DNA from: Gammaproteobacteria bacterium
GTDB taxonomy: Bacteria; Pseudomonadota; Gammaproteobacteria; Steroidobacterales; Woeseiaceae
NCBI GenBank assembly: GCA_009937615.1
Contig: JAACFB010000001.1
Span: 62,001 to 126,000 of the forward strand
Length of the DNA: 64,000 nucleotides
Reading direction: 5' to 3'
Under the pieces are notes generated by a model. The model was not told the DNA's origin. It searched no databases and worked only from the letters and a program-made list of their open reading frames with translations. Positions 16,850-26,074 of this stretch are shown here, piece by piece. Every line of letters starts with the position of its first letter. Positions within the stretch are counted from its first letter, which is position 1. The position numbers and the translations under genes are program-made.

Positions 16850-17512
16850 GTGACATTCGATCCCAAAACAGCACTCGAGCAATGCGAGACACTGATGCTC
16901 GATATGGATGGCACGGTGCTCGACCTCGCATACGATAATTACATGTGGCTGACGCACGTGCCCGGGCGGTACGCGGACGAGCACGGACTGTCCCTGAGTG
17001 AAGCCCGGCATTACCTGTTTTCCAAGTTCGGTGCCGCCCAGGGTGATCTGACCTGGTACTGCCTCGATCACTGGAGCGAACGGCTGGGCCTTGATGTGAT
17101 CAAGCTGCATCGCGACGAACACCATCGTATCGACTATTTGCCTGGAGCCCGGGAGTTTCTCGAGGTTGTGAGGGAACGGCATATTCGCGTGCTGCTGGTG
17201 ACTAACTCGCACCCTGACACGCTGCAGCTCAAGGACGAGGTAACGGGTCTCAGCCAGTACTTCGACGGAATATACAGTTCGCATTCATTCGGCTTTGCCA
17301 AGGAGCGGCAGGAATTCTGGCACGCGCTGCAGGAGGAAGTCGGCTTCGATGTCGGGTCGACGATGTTCGTCGACGACAGCCAGCCGGTCCTGGAAAGCGC
17401 CGCTGTTTACGGGGTCGGCAAACTCGTCGCGATCACGCGTCCGGACACCTCCGAAGCCCTGCGCGAGGATGTCGAATTCGTTGGCGTCGAGGGCGTATCG
17501 GACATGCTGTAG
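16850..17512 (+). CDS. yrfG: HAD-family GMP/IMP nucleotidase, YrfG type
   Basis: A 220-residue haloacid-dehalogenase-fold phosphatase. Motif I is LDMDGTVLDL (D18, D20), motif II VTNS, motif III the lysine in AKERQEFW, and motif IV FVDDSQP. The cap contains YNYMWLTHVP- and GDLTWYCLDHW-type segments characteristic of YrfG, which dephosphorylates purine mononucleotides. Translation starts at GTG 16850; no ATG fits before motif I. The ribosome binding site is weak. It diverges from cysQ with a 41-bp gap and converges on rhlB. Confidence 0.85.
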   Translation: MTFDPKTALEQCETLMLDMDGTVLDLAYDNYMWLTHVPGRYADEHGLSLSEARHYLFSKFGAAQGDLTWYCLDHWSERLGLDVIKLHRDEHHRIDYLPGAREFLEVVRERHIRVLLVTNSHPDTLQLKDEVTGLSQYFDGIYSSHSFGFAKERQEFWHALQEEVGFDVGSTMFVDDSQPVLESAAVYGVGKLVAITRPDTSEALREDVEFVGVEGVSDML

Positions 17513-17541
17513 GCGCCGCAGGTTCAAGCGCCCGTAACCAC

Positions 17542-17561
17542 GCTGACCGCATGGGGTCAGC
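17542..17561. terminator. Hairpin between the convergent yrfG and rhlB genes
   Basis: GCTGACC (17542-17548) and GGTCAGC (17555-17561) form a perfect 7-bp stem with a 6-nt loop between two converging genes. There is no T tract on either side, so it may block readthrough weakly or assist Rho. Confidence 0.35.
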
Positions 17562-17568
17562 AGCGGTA

Positions 17569-18849
17569 CTAGGTTTTGCGTGGTGGTGGCCGGCGGCCGC
17601 GTCCCGAGCCCTTGGCGGCGCCCTTCCTGCCCTGATGTGGGCCGGCCTGCCGGCGCGGCCTGTGTTTGGGCTTTATAAGCTCGGGCAGCAGCGCGGGGTC
17701 GTAATTGGCTACCGGGATCCTGTGACCAATGTACTCCTCGATTTCGGGCAGCGATACCGCGTAGGTTTCACAGCCAAAGCTGATCGCATCGCCCGCGGCT
17801 CCTGCGCGTGCGGTCCTGCCAATGCGATGCACATAATCTTCGGCCTCCTGCGGCAAATCGTAGTTAATAACGTATTGCACGTCAGGGACATGCAGGCCGC
17901 GCGAAGCAACATCCGTGCCGATCAGGACCGGTAACTCGCCACTCTGGAACTGCAAGAGCATTTTGAGGCGTTTTTTCTGCGGTACATCACCAGAGATGGC
18001 CTTGGCGTGAATGCCGTTGGTCTCCAGGTATGCTTCGACGCGCTCGGCTTCGCGCTTCATGTTGACGAAGATCATGATTCGTCCCGCGCCCATTTCGCGG
18101 ATCAGTCCGACCAGCAAGGGCATCTTTTCCTCGTTCGACGGAAAGAAGATGGCCTGCCGGACCCGATCGGCGGTCACCTTGTCCGGTTCGATGCGGACGA
18201 GTTCAGGTTCGTTCATGTGCTCGTAGGCGAGCTCCATGACCCGGTGCGAGAGCGTTGCCGAGAACAGCATGTTGAGCCGCTCGTTTGGAGGCGGCAGGCG
18301 CCTGAGCAGGTAGCGAATATCCTTGATGAATCCGAGATCGAACATTCGATCCGCCTCATCGAGCACGGCGACCTCGACACGGTCGAGCCGGAAAACGCCC
18401 TGTTTGAGGTAGTCGATGATCCGCCCGGGCGTACCGATCAGGATATCGATGCCGTCCTCTATCGTGCGCCGTTGCTGCTCGTATCCGGTACCGCCGAAGG
18501 CCAGGCCGATCTTGAAACCGGTATGCTTGCCGAGCAGTTCTGCGTCGTTTGCGATCTGCACGGCGAGCTCGCGGGTTGGCGCAAGCATGAAGGCACGCGG
18601 TTGTTTCTTTTCGCCTTCGGGAGGGTTCGAGGCCAGCAGGCGCTGAAATGTCGCGATCAGGAAGGCTGCGGTCTTGCCCGTGCCCGTCTGTGCCTGGCCG
18701 GCGACATCGCCATTATCCAGCGCGATCGGCAGTGTGCTTGCCTGTATTGGGGTGCAAAACTCGAATCCGGCATCGCGAATGCCCGCCTGCACGGTCTCGT
18801 GCAGTGTCATGGAATCGAATCTGAGGTCGCTCAGATGGTCTGTTGTCAT
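17569..18849 (-). CDS. rhlB: DEAD-box RNA helicase RhlB
   Basis: RhlB unwinds RNA for the degradosome. The 426-residue protein shows Q motif FCTPIQAS, Walker A AQTGTGKT (53-60), PTRELAVQ, DEADRMFDLGF, SAT, the RhlB-like MELAYEHMNEPE, VASRGLHVPDV and HRIGRTARAG. The tail after about residue 395 is basic and Arg/Gly/Pro-rich, the usual RNA- or RNase E-binding tail. Position confirms it: as in E. coli, it is divergent from trxA-rho. I start at ATG 18849 (MTTDHLSDLRF); an ATG eight codons upstream is possible. Confidence 0.95.
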   Translation of the reverse strand: MTTDHLSDLRFDSMTLHETVQAGIRDAGFEFCTPIQASTLPIALDNGDVAGQAQTGTGKTAAFLIATFQRLLASNPPEGEKKQPRAFMLAPTRELAVQIANDAELLGKHTGFKIGLAFGGTGYEQQRRTIEDGIDILIGTPGRIIDYLKQGVFRLDRVEVAVLDEADRMFDLGFIKDIRYLLRRLPPPNERLNMLFSATLSHRVMELAYEHMNEPELVRIEPDKVTADRVRQAIFFPSNEEKMPLLVGLIREMGAGRIMIFVNMKREAERVEAYLETNGIHAKAISGDVPQKKRLKMLLQFQSGELPVLIGTDVASRGLHVPDVQYVINYDLPQEAEDYVHRIGRTARAGAAGDAISFGCETYAVSLPEIEEYIGHRIPVANYDPALLPELIKPKHRPRRQAGPHQGRKGAAKGSGRGRRPPPRKT

Positions 18850-19108
18850 AGGAATAAGGCCGAAAAAGGGCAAATTAGGCTTGCAAAATGACTCGTGAAG
18901 CGTTCAAATTATGGAAACCGACGCGACAATCGTCGCACCCGCCAGTTTCGCAATCAACGAATCCAGATAGAAGCCGCGATTAAGCTGCGACATATTGCCT
19001 GATAGAGACGGCAGCGTCATCCACTTTAGATTGTTTGTTTCCCGGCAATGCAGGAAACGGACAGCACAACAATTATCATTTCATGCAATCCTAAGGAGGG
19101 AGTAGCCG

Positions 19109-19435
19109 GTGAGCGACAACATCGTGCACACCAATGACAGCGGTTTCGAAGCCGATGTACTGCAATCTGACAAGCCTGCGCTCGTCGACTTTTGGGCCGA
19201 GTGGTGTGGGCCCTGCAAGATGATTGAGCCTCTGCTTGTAGAGGTGGCAAACGAGTATGCCGATCGAATGTCGATCGTCAAACTGAATGTCGACGAAAGT
19301 CCGAATGTTGCGCAAAAATTCGGTATTCGCAGCATTCCGACACTGATGCTGTTCAAAGACGGCGCCGTACACGCGCAAAAGCTTGGCGCCATGTCGAAGT
19401 CACAATTGACTGAATTTCTGGAAACTAATCTGTGA
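19109..19435 (+). CDS. trxA: Thioredoxin 1
   Basis: A classic 108-residue cytoplasmic thioredoxin with the redox motif WCGPC (C33, C36), [10 protein letters not shown] context, cis-proline loop RSIPTLMLF and C-terminal helix. It reduces ribonucleotide reductase, PAPS reductase, methionine sulfoxide reductases and general disulfides. Translation starts at GTG 19109 behind a near-perfect ribosome binding site AAGGAGGG (19093-19100). Its stop overlaps the proposed start of rho, matching the conserved trxA-rho order. The 259-bp gap to rhlB must hold divergent promoters. Confidence 0.97.
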   Translation: MSDNIVHTNDSGFEADVLQSDKPALVDFWAEWCGPCKMIEPLLVEVANEYADRMSIVKLNVDESPNVAQKFGIRSIPTLMLFKDGAVHAQKLGAMSKSQLTEFLETNL

Positions 19436-20865
19436 GAGGGTACTTGGGTAATCAAACGAAAAGCCGGCCGCCTAAGTCCGGCAACAAAAGCAAGGGCAGC
19501 CCTAATCGCCGCCGCCGCCGTCGTCCATCGCAGGACGAATATCCTGACGATGATGAGAGCAGTTTAGAGGTTATTCCGCCGGAGCAGCTCGAGCAAAGCA
19601 AGAACATCATGAACCTGACCGAGCTGAAGACGCGCCCGGCTGCGGCACTTGTCGAGCTTGGCGAGTCGCTGGGCCTGGAGAATCTCGCCCGGCAGCGCAA
19701 GCAGGACATCATATTCTCGATTCTCAATGCGCATGCGAAGAATGGGGAGGATATCTACGGCGACGGCGTGCTCGAGATTCTGCAGGATGGGTTTGGTTTC
19801 CTGCGATCGTCGGACAGCTCGTACCTTGCCGGACCTGACGATATCTATGTCAGCCCCAGCCAGATTCGCCGTTTTGCGCTGCGAACCGGCGATACCGTTT
19901 CCGGCCTTATTCGCCCGCCGAAAGACGGTGAACGGTATTTTGCGCTGCTGAAAGTCGGGCAGATCAATCACGACTCGCCCGAAAATGCGCGCAGCAAGGT
20001 CCTGTTCGAGAACCTGACACCGTTATTTCCCAGCGAACGGCTCAAGCTCGAGCAGGGCAACGGCAGTACAGAGGACCTGACGGCCCGAATCATTGATATG
20101 GTCGCGCCGATCGGCAAAGGCCAGCGCGGCCTGATCGTCTCGCCGCCCAAAGCGGGTAAGACGATGCTGCTGCAGAACATCGCTTCAGCCATCTGCGCGA
20201 ATACTCCGGACGTCGACCTGATTGTGTTGTTGATCGATGAGCGCCCCGAGGAGGTAACCGAAATGGAGCGCACGGTGCGCGGTGAAGTCGTGTCGTCGAC
20301 ATTCGACGAGCCGGCCAGTCGCCACGTGCAGGTAGCCGAAATGGTCATCGAGAAGGCGAAGCGGCTCGTCGAGCATAAACGCGACGTCGTTATCCTCCTG
20401 GACTCCATTACTCGTCTCGCGCGCGCCTACAACACGGTTGTGCCGTCGTCTGGCAAGGTCCTGACAGGTGGTGTCGATGCAAACGCGCTGCACCGGCCGA
20501 AGCGGTTCTTCGGTGCGGCGCGGAATATCGAGGAGGGCGGTAGCCTGACCATACTCGCGACCGCGCTGGTGGACACCGGCTCCAAGATGGACGAGGTCAT
20601 TTACGAAGAGTTCAAGGGCACCGGTAACATGGAAATCCATCTTGATCGCCGCATTGCAGAAAAGCGCGTGTTCCCGGCGATCAACATCAACCGGTCGGGC
20701 ACGCGCAAGGAAGAGCTGCTGACGGCGCCCGAAGAGCTGCAAAAGATGTGGGTGCTGCGCAAAGTCCTTCATCCGATGGATGAGCTTGCGGCCGTCGAAT
20801 TCCTGCTCAACAAGATGCAGGATACGAAGACCAATTCTCAGTTCTTTGAGGCGATGAAGCGCTAA
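19432..20865 (+). CDS. rho: Transcription termination factor Rho
   Basis: Rho is the hexameric RNA-dependent ATPase that ends transcription. From MNLTELK (residue 60) onward it matches the standard protein: the N-terminal helical domain, RNA-binding cold-shock domain ([15 protein letters not shown], 112-126), Walker A SPPKAGKT (237-244), Walker [14 protein letters not shown], the Q-loop, and the R-loop. The frame is open upstream to a GTG (19432) overlapping the trxA stop, adding 59 residues that are basic then acidic (RRRRRR at 26-31, YPDDDESS). Arg-rich Rho extensions exist in Xanthomonadales, so I keep the long form; the short alternative starts at ATG 19609. The gene appears co-transcribed with trxA. 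Confidence 0.93.
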   Translation: MRGYLGNQTKSRPPKSGNKSKGSPNRRRRRRPSQDEYPDDDESSLEVIPPEQLEQSKNIMNLTELKTRPAAALVELGESLGLENLARQRKQDIIFSILNAHAKNGEDIYGDGVLEILQDGFGFLRSSDSSYLAGPDDIYVSPSQIRRFALRTGDTVSGLIRPPKDGERYFALLKVGQINHDSPENARSKVLFENLTPLFPSERLKLEQGNGSTEDLTARIIDMVAPIGKGQRGLIVSPPKAGKTMLLQNIASAICANTPDVDLIVLLIDERPEEVTEMERTVRGEVVSSTFDEPASRHVQVAEMVIEKAKRLVEHKRDVVILLDSITRLARAYNTVVPSSGKVLTGGVDANALHRPKRFFGAARNIEEGGSLTILATALVDTGSKMDEVIYEEFKGTGNMEIHLDRRIAEKRVFPAININRSGTRKEELLTAPEELQKMWVLRKVLHPMDELAAVEFLLNKMQDTKTNSQFFEAMKR

Positions 20866-21291
20866 CGAAGTACGCGATCGTCACCGTTTCCGGGGAGGCA
20901 GCCTGCTGGCTGCGCGATCCCCGGCAGGCATCCGGCTGGCGGGCGATGCGATTCATCGCGTCGTGCGCCGCGGCCCATCAGAAGCGACAGTTTTCAGCCA
21001 TCGCTGCCCGTACCCTGCAAAGTTTCAATGCCGCTCGCTGTCACAGCCGCGCCTGAATCCGGGAGCGTTCTATTCACACCTTACGAAGCGGCCGGCGACG
21101 ATCTCGTCGTATTCGAAGCGGCGATCCGGCCCCGGTAATGCGGCTAATACGGAGTCCGGCGGCCGGGTTTAGGGCGTAAAGTTGAGGGATCGAGCCGTTT
21201 TCAGGCCGTGCCGGGGCGAGTTCCACCTTCCTGCGACCGAATTTCCCGGCTTCCGCCGTCTAATGGTTCAGGGGCTGGGAGACAGCGCGCC
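20866..21291 (+). other. 426-bp non-coding gap with a long stem-loop after rho
   Basis: Apart from the hairpin at 20890-20924, I see no gene here. Short frames lack ribosome binding sites and protein-like composition. The 3' part should contain the promoter of the ECF sigma gene; an A/T-richer patch at about 21165-21195 is the likeliest place, but I cannot identify hexamers with confidence. Confidence 0.4.
20890..20924 (+). terminator. Stem-loop downstream of rho
   Basis: CCGGGGA (20890-20896) pairs with TCCCCGG (20918-20924), and inside it GCAGCC (20899-20904 region) pairs with GGCTGC around a TGCT loop. The two-tier hairpin starts 24 bp after the rho stop. There is no T run, so it may be an RNA 3'-end stabiliser or a Rho-associated terminator. 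Confidence 0.4.
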
Positions 21292-21912
21292 ATGCCGGTT
21301 TACCTTGACGATAAAAGGCTTGTAAAACAGCTACTTGGCGGTGATCAACGCGCCTTTGACCGGTTCTTCGAGGAGAACTTTGCGCGTCTGTATCGCTTCG
21401 CGATCGCGCGCCTGTCTGACGATCCGGAAGGCGCTCGCGAGGTCGCGCAGATTACGTTAATCCAGGCTGTCCGCAAGTTGCACACGTTCCGGGCGGAATC
21501 GGCCCTGTTTACCTGGCTGTGCGCGATTTGCCGCAACGAAATCAGTGATTGGCTGAGAAGGCAGGGGCGTTACCGCGAGCATATCGTGCTTGTCGAGGAC
21601 TACCCGGAGGTGCGGGCGGCGGTGGACTCGTTGCGCGTTTCAAGTGAAGACAGTCCCGAGCGCCAGTACCAGCGGACCGAGAAGTTGCGCTTGATCCAGG
21701 TCGCGCTCGACCAGCTGCCCCCGAAGTACGGCAATGTACTCGAGTGGAAGTATGTCGAGGGTTATTCGGTAAAGGAGATTTCGACGCGGCTCGAGATCGG
21801 TACGGAGGCGACGCAGTCATTACTCGCAAGAGCCAAGCGCGCATTTGCCGATGTCTATTCAACAATGACTGGCGCCCTGGCTGCGCAGTCGAACACGGTG
21901 GTGAACTCATGA
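21292..21912 (+). CDS. ECF-type RNA polymerase sigma factor
   Basis: A 206-residue sigma70-family extracytoplasmic-function factor. Region 2 runs about residues 20-95 (FDRFFEENFARLYRFAIARL; TLIQAVRKLHTFRAESALFTWLCAICRNEISDWLRRQ, the DNA-melting and -10 recognition helices). Region 4 is about 140-190 (LDQLPPKYGNVLEWKYVEGYSVKEISTRLEIGTEATQSLLARAKRAF), the -35 binding helix-turn-helix. I start at ATG 21292; an upstream GTG extension to 21208 is not protein-like. The stop overlaps the next gene by ATGA, and that gene encodes a FecR-type protein, so this is a sigma/anti-sigma pair controlling probably the downstream receptor. Confidence 0.92.
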   Translation: MPVYLDDKRLVKQLLGGDQRAFDRFFEENFARLYRFAIARLSDDPEGAREVAQITLIQAVRKLHTFRAESALFTWLCAICRNEISDWLRRQGRYREHIVLVEDYPEVRAAVDSLRVSSEDSPERQYQRTEKLRLIQVALDQLPPKYGNVLEWKYVEGYSVKEISTRLEIGTEATQSLLARAKRAFADVYSTMTGALAAQSNTVVNS

Positions 21913-22982
21913 GTGATATTCGAAAGGAGCTGGCGGCGAGCGCCGATGATGCGGTTGAGGTGTTGCTGCAACAGGCCGCGCCCAGACTGTCGCCGCCAAT
22001 TGTCGATGAGCGCCTGGTGCGCGAAGCCGTGCGTGCCGAGTGGCAAGCCGTGACGGGCAGGCGCAATGTGCGGCGGCGTATAGGCCATTTTGCGATCGCG
22101 GCGACTGTGCTGCTGGCGTTGGCCGCAACGTTCAATACGTTTCGAGTTGTCGGCGTGGTTCCGCAGCCGGTTGCGACGATCAGCAAGAGCCATGGCTCGA
22201 TCTACCTGTTGGGTGAACAGTCCGAGCTTCACCAGCTTCCTGACCTGGCGTCGATCTCGGTGGGAGAGACCATCGTCACTGGTGGCGACGCAGGTGTTGG
22301 ACTTGAATGGCACGGTGGCGGATCGCTGCGGATCGACGCCAATACACGAGTCGAGTTCCAGTCTCCGAATTCCGTTTACCTGCAATCCGGTCGTATATAT
22401 TTCGACTCGCAAACGACGCAGCTGATCGCGGGCACGGCGGACAACTTGCGCGCGCCGTTTCACACCGCATCTGGATCGCCGCATTCGGACCCGGCGCTCG
22501 AGTTTGAGACGGTTCACGGGACCGTGACACATCTGGGCACTCGGTACATGACCTATAGCGATGAAGATACCTTATCGGTCAGTGTGCGTGATGGCGAAGT
22601 CGTGGTAGACGGGCCGTACTTCGATGGAACAGCCGTTGCGGGGCAGCAGCTCACGATATCAGGGACCGGTCGACCGGCGCTTGCGAATGTTGCCAGCTAC
22701 GGAGGGGCCTGGGAATGGATCGAGGCGATAGCGCCCGCAGCCCAGCTTGACGGCAAGACCGTGCACGAGTTTCTGCGTTGGGTCAGCTATGAGACAGGCC
22801 TTGAGCTGAGCTTCGAAAGCAGCCTGGCGGAGCAGGTTGCAGACAGGGAACTGCTCCGCGGAACCGTGGAAACCGGACCGATGAATGCGCTGCGCGTGTG
22901 GATGATGGGGGTCGATCTCGATTGGCGCGTGGAGGGGGGAGTGATCTACGTGAACGTGATTGATTCTGACAGCGGCCGGTAG
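21909..22982 (+). CDS. FecR-family anti-sigma/sensor protein
   Basis: A 357-residue inner-membrane protein. A short cytoplasmic segment (1-58, presumably sigma-binding) is followed by one transmembrane helix (about 60-80, IGHFAIAATVLLALAATF) and a periplasmic FecR domain (GSIYLL, GETIVTGGDAGVGLEWHGGGSLRIDANTRVEF, TVHGTVTHLGTRYMTY, VRDGEVVVDG). The last ~80 residues form an STN-like piece (LDGKTVHEFLRWVSYETGLELSF). In known systems FecR passes a signal from an outer-membrane receptor to the sigma factor. The start ATGA overlaps the sigma stop. A longer frame upstream lies inside the sigma gene and is rejected. Confidence 0.88.
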   Translation: MSDIRKELAASADDAVEVLLQQAAPRLSPPIVDERLVREAVRAEWQAVTGRRNVRRRIGHFAIAATVLLALAATFNTFRVVGVVPQPVATISKSHGSIYLLGEQSELHQLPDLASISVGETIVTGGDAGVGLEWHGGGSLRIDANTRVEFQSPNSVYLQSGRIYFDSQTTQLIAGTADNLRAPFHTASGSPHSDPALEFETVHGTVTHLGTRYMTYSDEDTLSVSVRDGEVVVDGPYFDGTAVAGQQLTISGTGRPALANVASYGGAWEWIEAIAPAAQLDGKTVHEFLRWVSYETGLELSFESSLAEQVADRELLRGTVETGPMNALRVWMMGVDLDWRVEGGVIYVNVIDSDSGR

Positions 22983-22984
22983 AG

Positions 22985-25513
22985 TTGCGCTTTTTACTGG
23001 CCGCATTGTTGTTGCTGCCGGTGGCTGTTCAGGCCGCCGACGGTCAGGATCAGCCCTATTCAGGACGGCCGGTTGCCGATGTTATCGACGAGTTCCGTGC
23101 GGCGGGCGAGCCGTTCGCTTACAGCACGAGCCTCGTGCCTGCTGATCTGCTTGTTATTGCAGAGCCTGATGCCAGCGCCCCGCTGGAAATCGTCAGGCAG
23201 ATTCTGCGGCCGCACGGGCTGACGATACGGTCAGAGGCCGGCGTATACCTCGTGGTTCGCTACGATAGTGCGGAACTGCCCAGGGGCGGCATTCTGCTCT
23301 TCATCAAAACGCGGGCGAACGACGCACCCGTGCCGGGGGTCACCGTGTCGGTTGACCCGCGGCTCGATCAGTCGAACCGTGTCATGCCCGGCGTTTTCGA
23401 ATATCCAAGCGTCGAGCCAGGCCGCTACGTATTCGACATCCAGGCGGACGGTCACCAACAGGTCAGGCGCGTCGTCGACGTCTGGCCTGGAGACACGACG
23501 ATTGTCAATATCGGTATGGATGCCCCACAGTCGGAAATCGAGACGATCGCCGTTTCGGCGAGCCGTTACGAAATTTTGCGCGATGTGGCGACATCGCGCT
23601 TCGTGCTGGATCAGCGCACGATTCAAAATATGCCGGACGTCGGCGAAGACCCGGTCCGCGTGGCGCAACGTCTGCCGGGAGCCGCAGCCAGTGGTGCGTC
23701 TGCGAAAACACATTTTCGCGGCGGCGAGGACGGAGAGATCGGCATCATGCTGAACGGTCTGCAGCTCTTCGACCCGTTTCACGTTCGCGACTACCAAAGC
23801 ATATTCAGCGCCATTGACGCGCGCGCGATCGAGGGCGTCGAGGTGTATACCGGGGGTTTCCCGGTCCGGTTCGGTGACCAGATGAGCGGATTCGTGCTGA
23901 TGGAGTCGCTGGAGCCGCTTGAGTCGCGCCACTCAGAGATCGGCATCAGTGTATTCAACACATCTTTGCTGACGGCCGGCAAGAGCGTCGACAATCGATG
24001 GCTCCTCTCGGCACGACGCGGCAACCTCGACCTGGTTATCGACCCGCAGTTCGGTCAGCCGGCCTATTACGACGTATTTGGCGAGTTCGAGCACGATTTT
24101 TCCGCCGATGCGACGCTGTCGATCAATGCACTGTTCGCCGACGATGGCGTAAAGATCGTTCTGGAAAGCGAACCGGAGGAACTCGAACAGGTCGTGAGCG
24201 ACACGCGCAACGCGCAGCTCTGGATTCAGCTGGAGAATCGCTGGTCCGAGGAATTGACGAGCAAGCTCGTGCTGTCGGCACTGTCATTCGATAATCGTCG
24301 CGTCGGATCGTTGAATGACGAGGAGAAGATCGTTGCGACGGTTTTCGATGATCGCAAGGTCGAACAGTACGGTTTTCGGCAGGACTGGACCCTGACTCAC
24401 TCCGACAGCCACCTTGTGCAATGGGGCCTGGAGGCCGCTTACTCGACTGCCGACTATGACTACAGGAATGCGGCCGACTACTATGGGTTGCCGGCGTTGT
24501 ATGAAGATCAGCCAGAGTCGATCAGCAATGCGCTTAGGGCATCGCCCGCCGGCGGCATCTACGCGATGTATTTCGCCGACCGTTGGCGAATTTCGCCGGC
24601 AACGATCATCGAGTGGGGGCTGCGCTGGGACGATCAGACCTACACGAACATATCGTCGGACTCGCAGTTGAGTCCCCGCCTGTCAGTCTTGCGAGCGCTC
24701 GGCTCGGACACGGAGCTGCGGCTCAGCTGGGGCCGTTATCACCAATCTCAGCCGATCAACGAGCTGCAAATAGAAGACGGAATCGCAAATTTTTGGCCGG
24801 CGCAGCGTGCTGATCATTTCATCGCCGGTATGCGACACCTTTTCCGCGATACCTATTCGTTGCGCATCGAGCTGTTTCACAAGGACATGCAGAAACTACG
24901 GCCGCGGTTCGAGAACCTGTTTGAACATCTTGGCCTGATCCCGGAGATTCTGCCAGATCGCGTGCGGCTGGACCCGAGCAGCGCCCGATCGTCGGGCATC
25001 GAGATCTCCCTTGACCGGTCGACCGGACCGTTGACGTGGTGGCTGTCCTATACGTATTCGGAGGCCACCGACCGAATAGGCGGCGATAACGAATTTCGCA
25101 GTTGGGATCAGCCGCACGCGTTTCAGGGCGGCCTGGGCTGGAGCAGCGAAAAGTGGGACATCGCCGTCGCGACCAGCGTACACACGGGCTGGCCGGCAAC
25201 CGACCTGACGCTCGTCGAGGACGGGGTCGACGAGGAGGGCGAGCCTGAATTCATAGCGGTGCCCGGCGCGCGCAATGCGATGCGCCACGAGACCTTTGCC
25301 AGCCTCGATTTCCGAGTCGCGCGCAAGTGGAAGCTGAAACGAGGCTCCTTTATGGCGTTTTTGGAGGTCACGAACCTGACCAACCGCCGGAACGTCTGCT
25401 GTTTCGACTGGGACATCGAAGAGGATGAAGCCACTGGTGAGGAGGTACTCGAGAACAGTCTCGACTATTGGCTGCCACTCATGCCCGCAGTGGGCATCCT
25501 GTGGGAATTCTGA
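22985..25513 (+). CDS. TonB-dependent outer-membrane receptor with N-terminal STN domain
   Basis: An 842-residue receptor that begins at TTG 22985, 2 nt after the fecR-like stop. Signal peptide 1-17 (LLAALLLLPVAVQA). Then a secretin/TonB short N-terminal (STN) domain (about 25-90, ADVIDEFRAAGEPFAYSTSLV), a carboxypeptidase-regulatory-like beta-sandwich (about 96-178), the plug domain (VRVAQRLPGAAASG, THFRGGEDGEIGIMLNGLQLFDPFHVRDYQ), and a beta-barrel ending in VGILWEF, a terminal aromatic outer-membrane signal. The STN domain is the part that contacts FecR in transducing receptors, so the three genes form a plausible surface-signalling loop. The substrate is not evident: no siderophore or sugar genes are nearby. 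Confidence 0.88.
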   Translation: MRFLLAALLLLPVAVQAADGQDQPYSGRPVADVIDEFRAAGEPFAYSTSLVPADLLVIAEPDASAPLEIVRQILRPHGLTIRSEAGVYLVVRYDSAELPRGGILLFIKTRANDAPVPGVTVSVDPRLDQSNRVMPGVFEYPSVEPGRYVFDIQADGHQQVRRVVDVWPGDTTIVNIGMDAPQSEIETIAVSASRYEILRDVATSRFVLDQRTIQNMPDVGEDPVRVAQRLPGAAASGASAKTHFRGGEDGEIGIMLNGLQLFDPFHVRDYQSIFSAIDARAIEGVEVYTGGFPVRFGDQMSGFVLMESLEPLESRHSEIGISVFNTSLLTAGKSVDNRWLLSARRGNLDLVIDPQFGQPAYYDVFGEFEHDFSADATLSINALFADDGVKIVLESEPEELEQVVSDTRNAQLWIQLENRWSEELTSKLVLSALSFDNRRVGSLNDEEKIVATVFDDRKVEQYGFRQDWTLTHSDSHLVQWGLEAAYSTADYDYRNAADYYGLPALYEDQPESISNALRASPAGGIYAMYFADRWRISPATIIEWGLRWDDQTYTNISSDSQLSPRLSVLRALGSDTELRLSWGRYHQSQPINELQIEDGIANFWPAQRADHFIAGMRHLFRDTYSLRIELFHKDMQKLRPRFENLFEHLGLIPEILPDRVRLDPSSARSSGIEISLDRSTGPLTWWLSYTYSEATDRIGGDNEFRSWDQPHAFQGGLGWSSEKWDIAVATSVHTGWPATDLTLVEDGVDEEGEPEFIAVPGARNAMRHETFASLDFRVARKWKLKRGSFMAFLEVTNLTNRRNVCCFDWDIEEDEATGEEVLENSLDYWLPLMPAVGILWEF

Positions 25514-25528
25514 ATCAGGGTCAGCAAC

Positions 25529-25993
25529 TCAGCGCAGTCCGCGGCGCCATGCCGTAACCGTCTCGGCATAAATGCGCCGGTGCTTCTCGGCGAGCGCCGC
25601 CGACGGAGTCGAGCCGTTCGAAGCGATCGTTCTGGCTGCGCGGCGAAATACCGATCGTGAAATCGGGTTTCTTTGCCGGGCCTGATCGCGGCTTGCCGTA
25701 ATCACGAACGGGATCGAGCGCGTGAGGGTCAGCAACAGCCCGGCCTGGCCGCTGCGAATCTCGTGGACGTGCACAAGGTCGACGTCGGGCATCAGGCAGT
25801 AAGCCATGACGGGCGTTAGCACGACCGGCCCGACCCAGACTTTCGGGATGTCGGCCAGACGACGCGCCAGCCTGGCGCCGGCGACAAGGACATGCTGCTC
25901 GACGCCTTGCTCCGCGAGGGCCGCGACAAGTTCGATGAATCGCTCATCGCTGCTGCTCGCAGATAGGTCGAGAAATATTTGGCCAATTTTCAC
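25529..25993 (-). CDS. Short protein resembling a glycosyltransferase N-terminal domain
   Basis: A 154-residue protein beginning MKIGQIFLDLSASSSDERFIELVAALAEQGVEQHVLVAG, and with the segment DVDLVHVHEIRSGQAGLLLTL, which looks like the first Rossmann half of GT-B glycosyltransferases (the 'DxVHxH' turn). The nucleotide-sugar-binding C-terminal half is absent, and the protein ends in a short basic helix. It may be a truncated remnant or a specialised single-domain protein. It converges on the TonB receptor gene with 15 bp between stops, so no missing half lies downstream. Confidence 0.55.
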   Translation of the reverse strand: MKIGQIFLDLSASSSDERFIELVAALAEQGVEQHVLVAGARLARRLADIPKVWVGPVVLTPVMAYCLMPDVDLVHVHEIRSGQAGLLLTLTRSIPFVITASRDQARQRNPISRSVFRRAARTIASNGSTPSAALAEKHRRIYAETVTAWRRGLR

Positions 25994-26074
25994 GGTCGCA
26001 CAAGATTAACTGCCGGTCCATCTGCTTAGATGGCGGTGCCGGCAAAAATCGGTCGCCGCGGGCCGGGTCAGAGG

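Noticed and set aside
18007-18891. 294-codon plus-strand frame opposite rhlB
   Set aside because: Antisense to the helicase gene, with none of the features expected of a protein.
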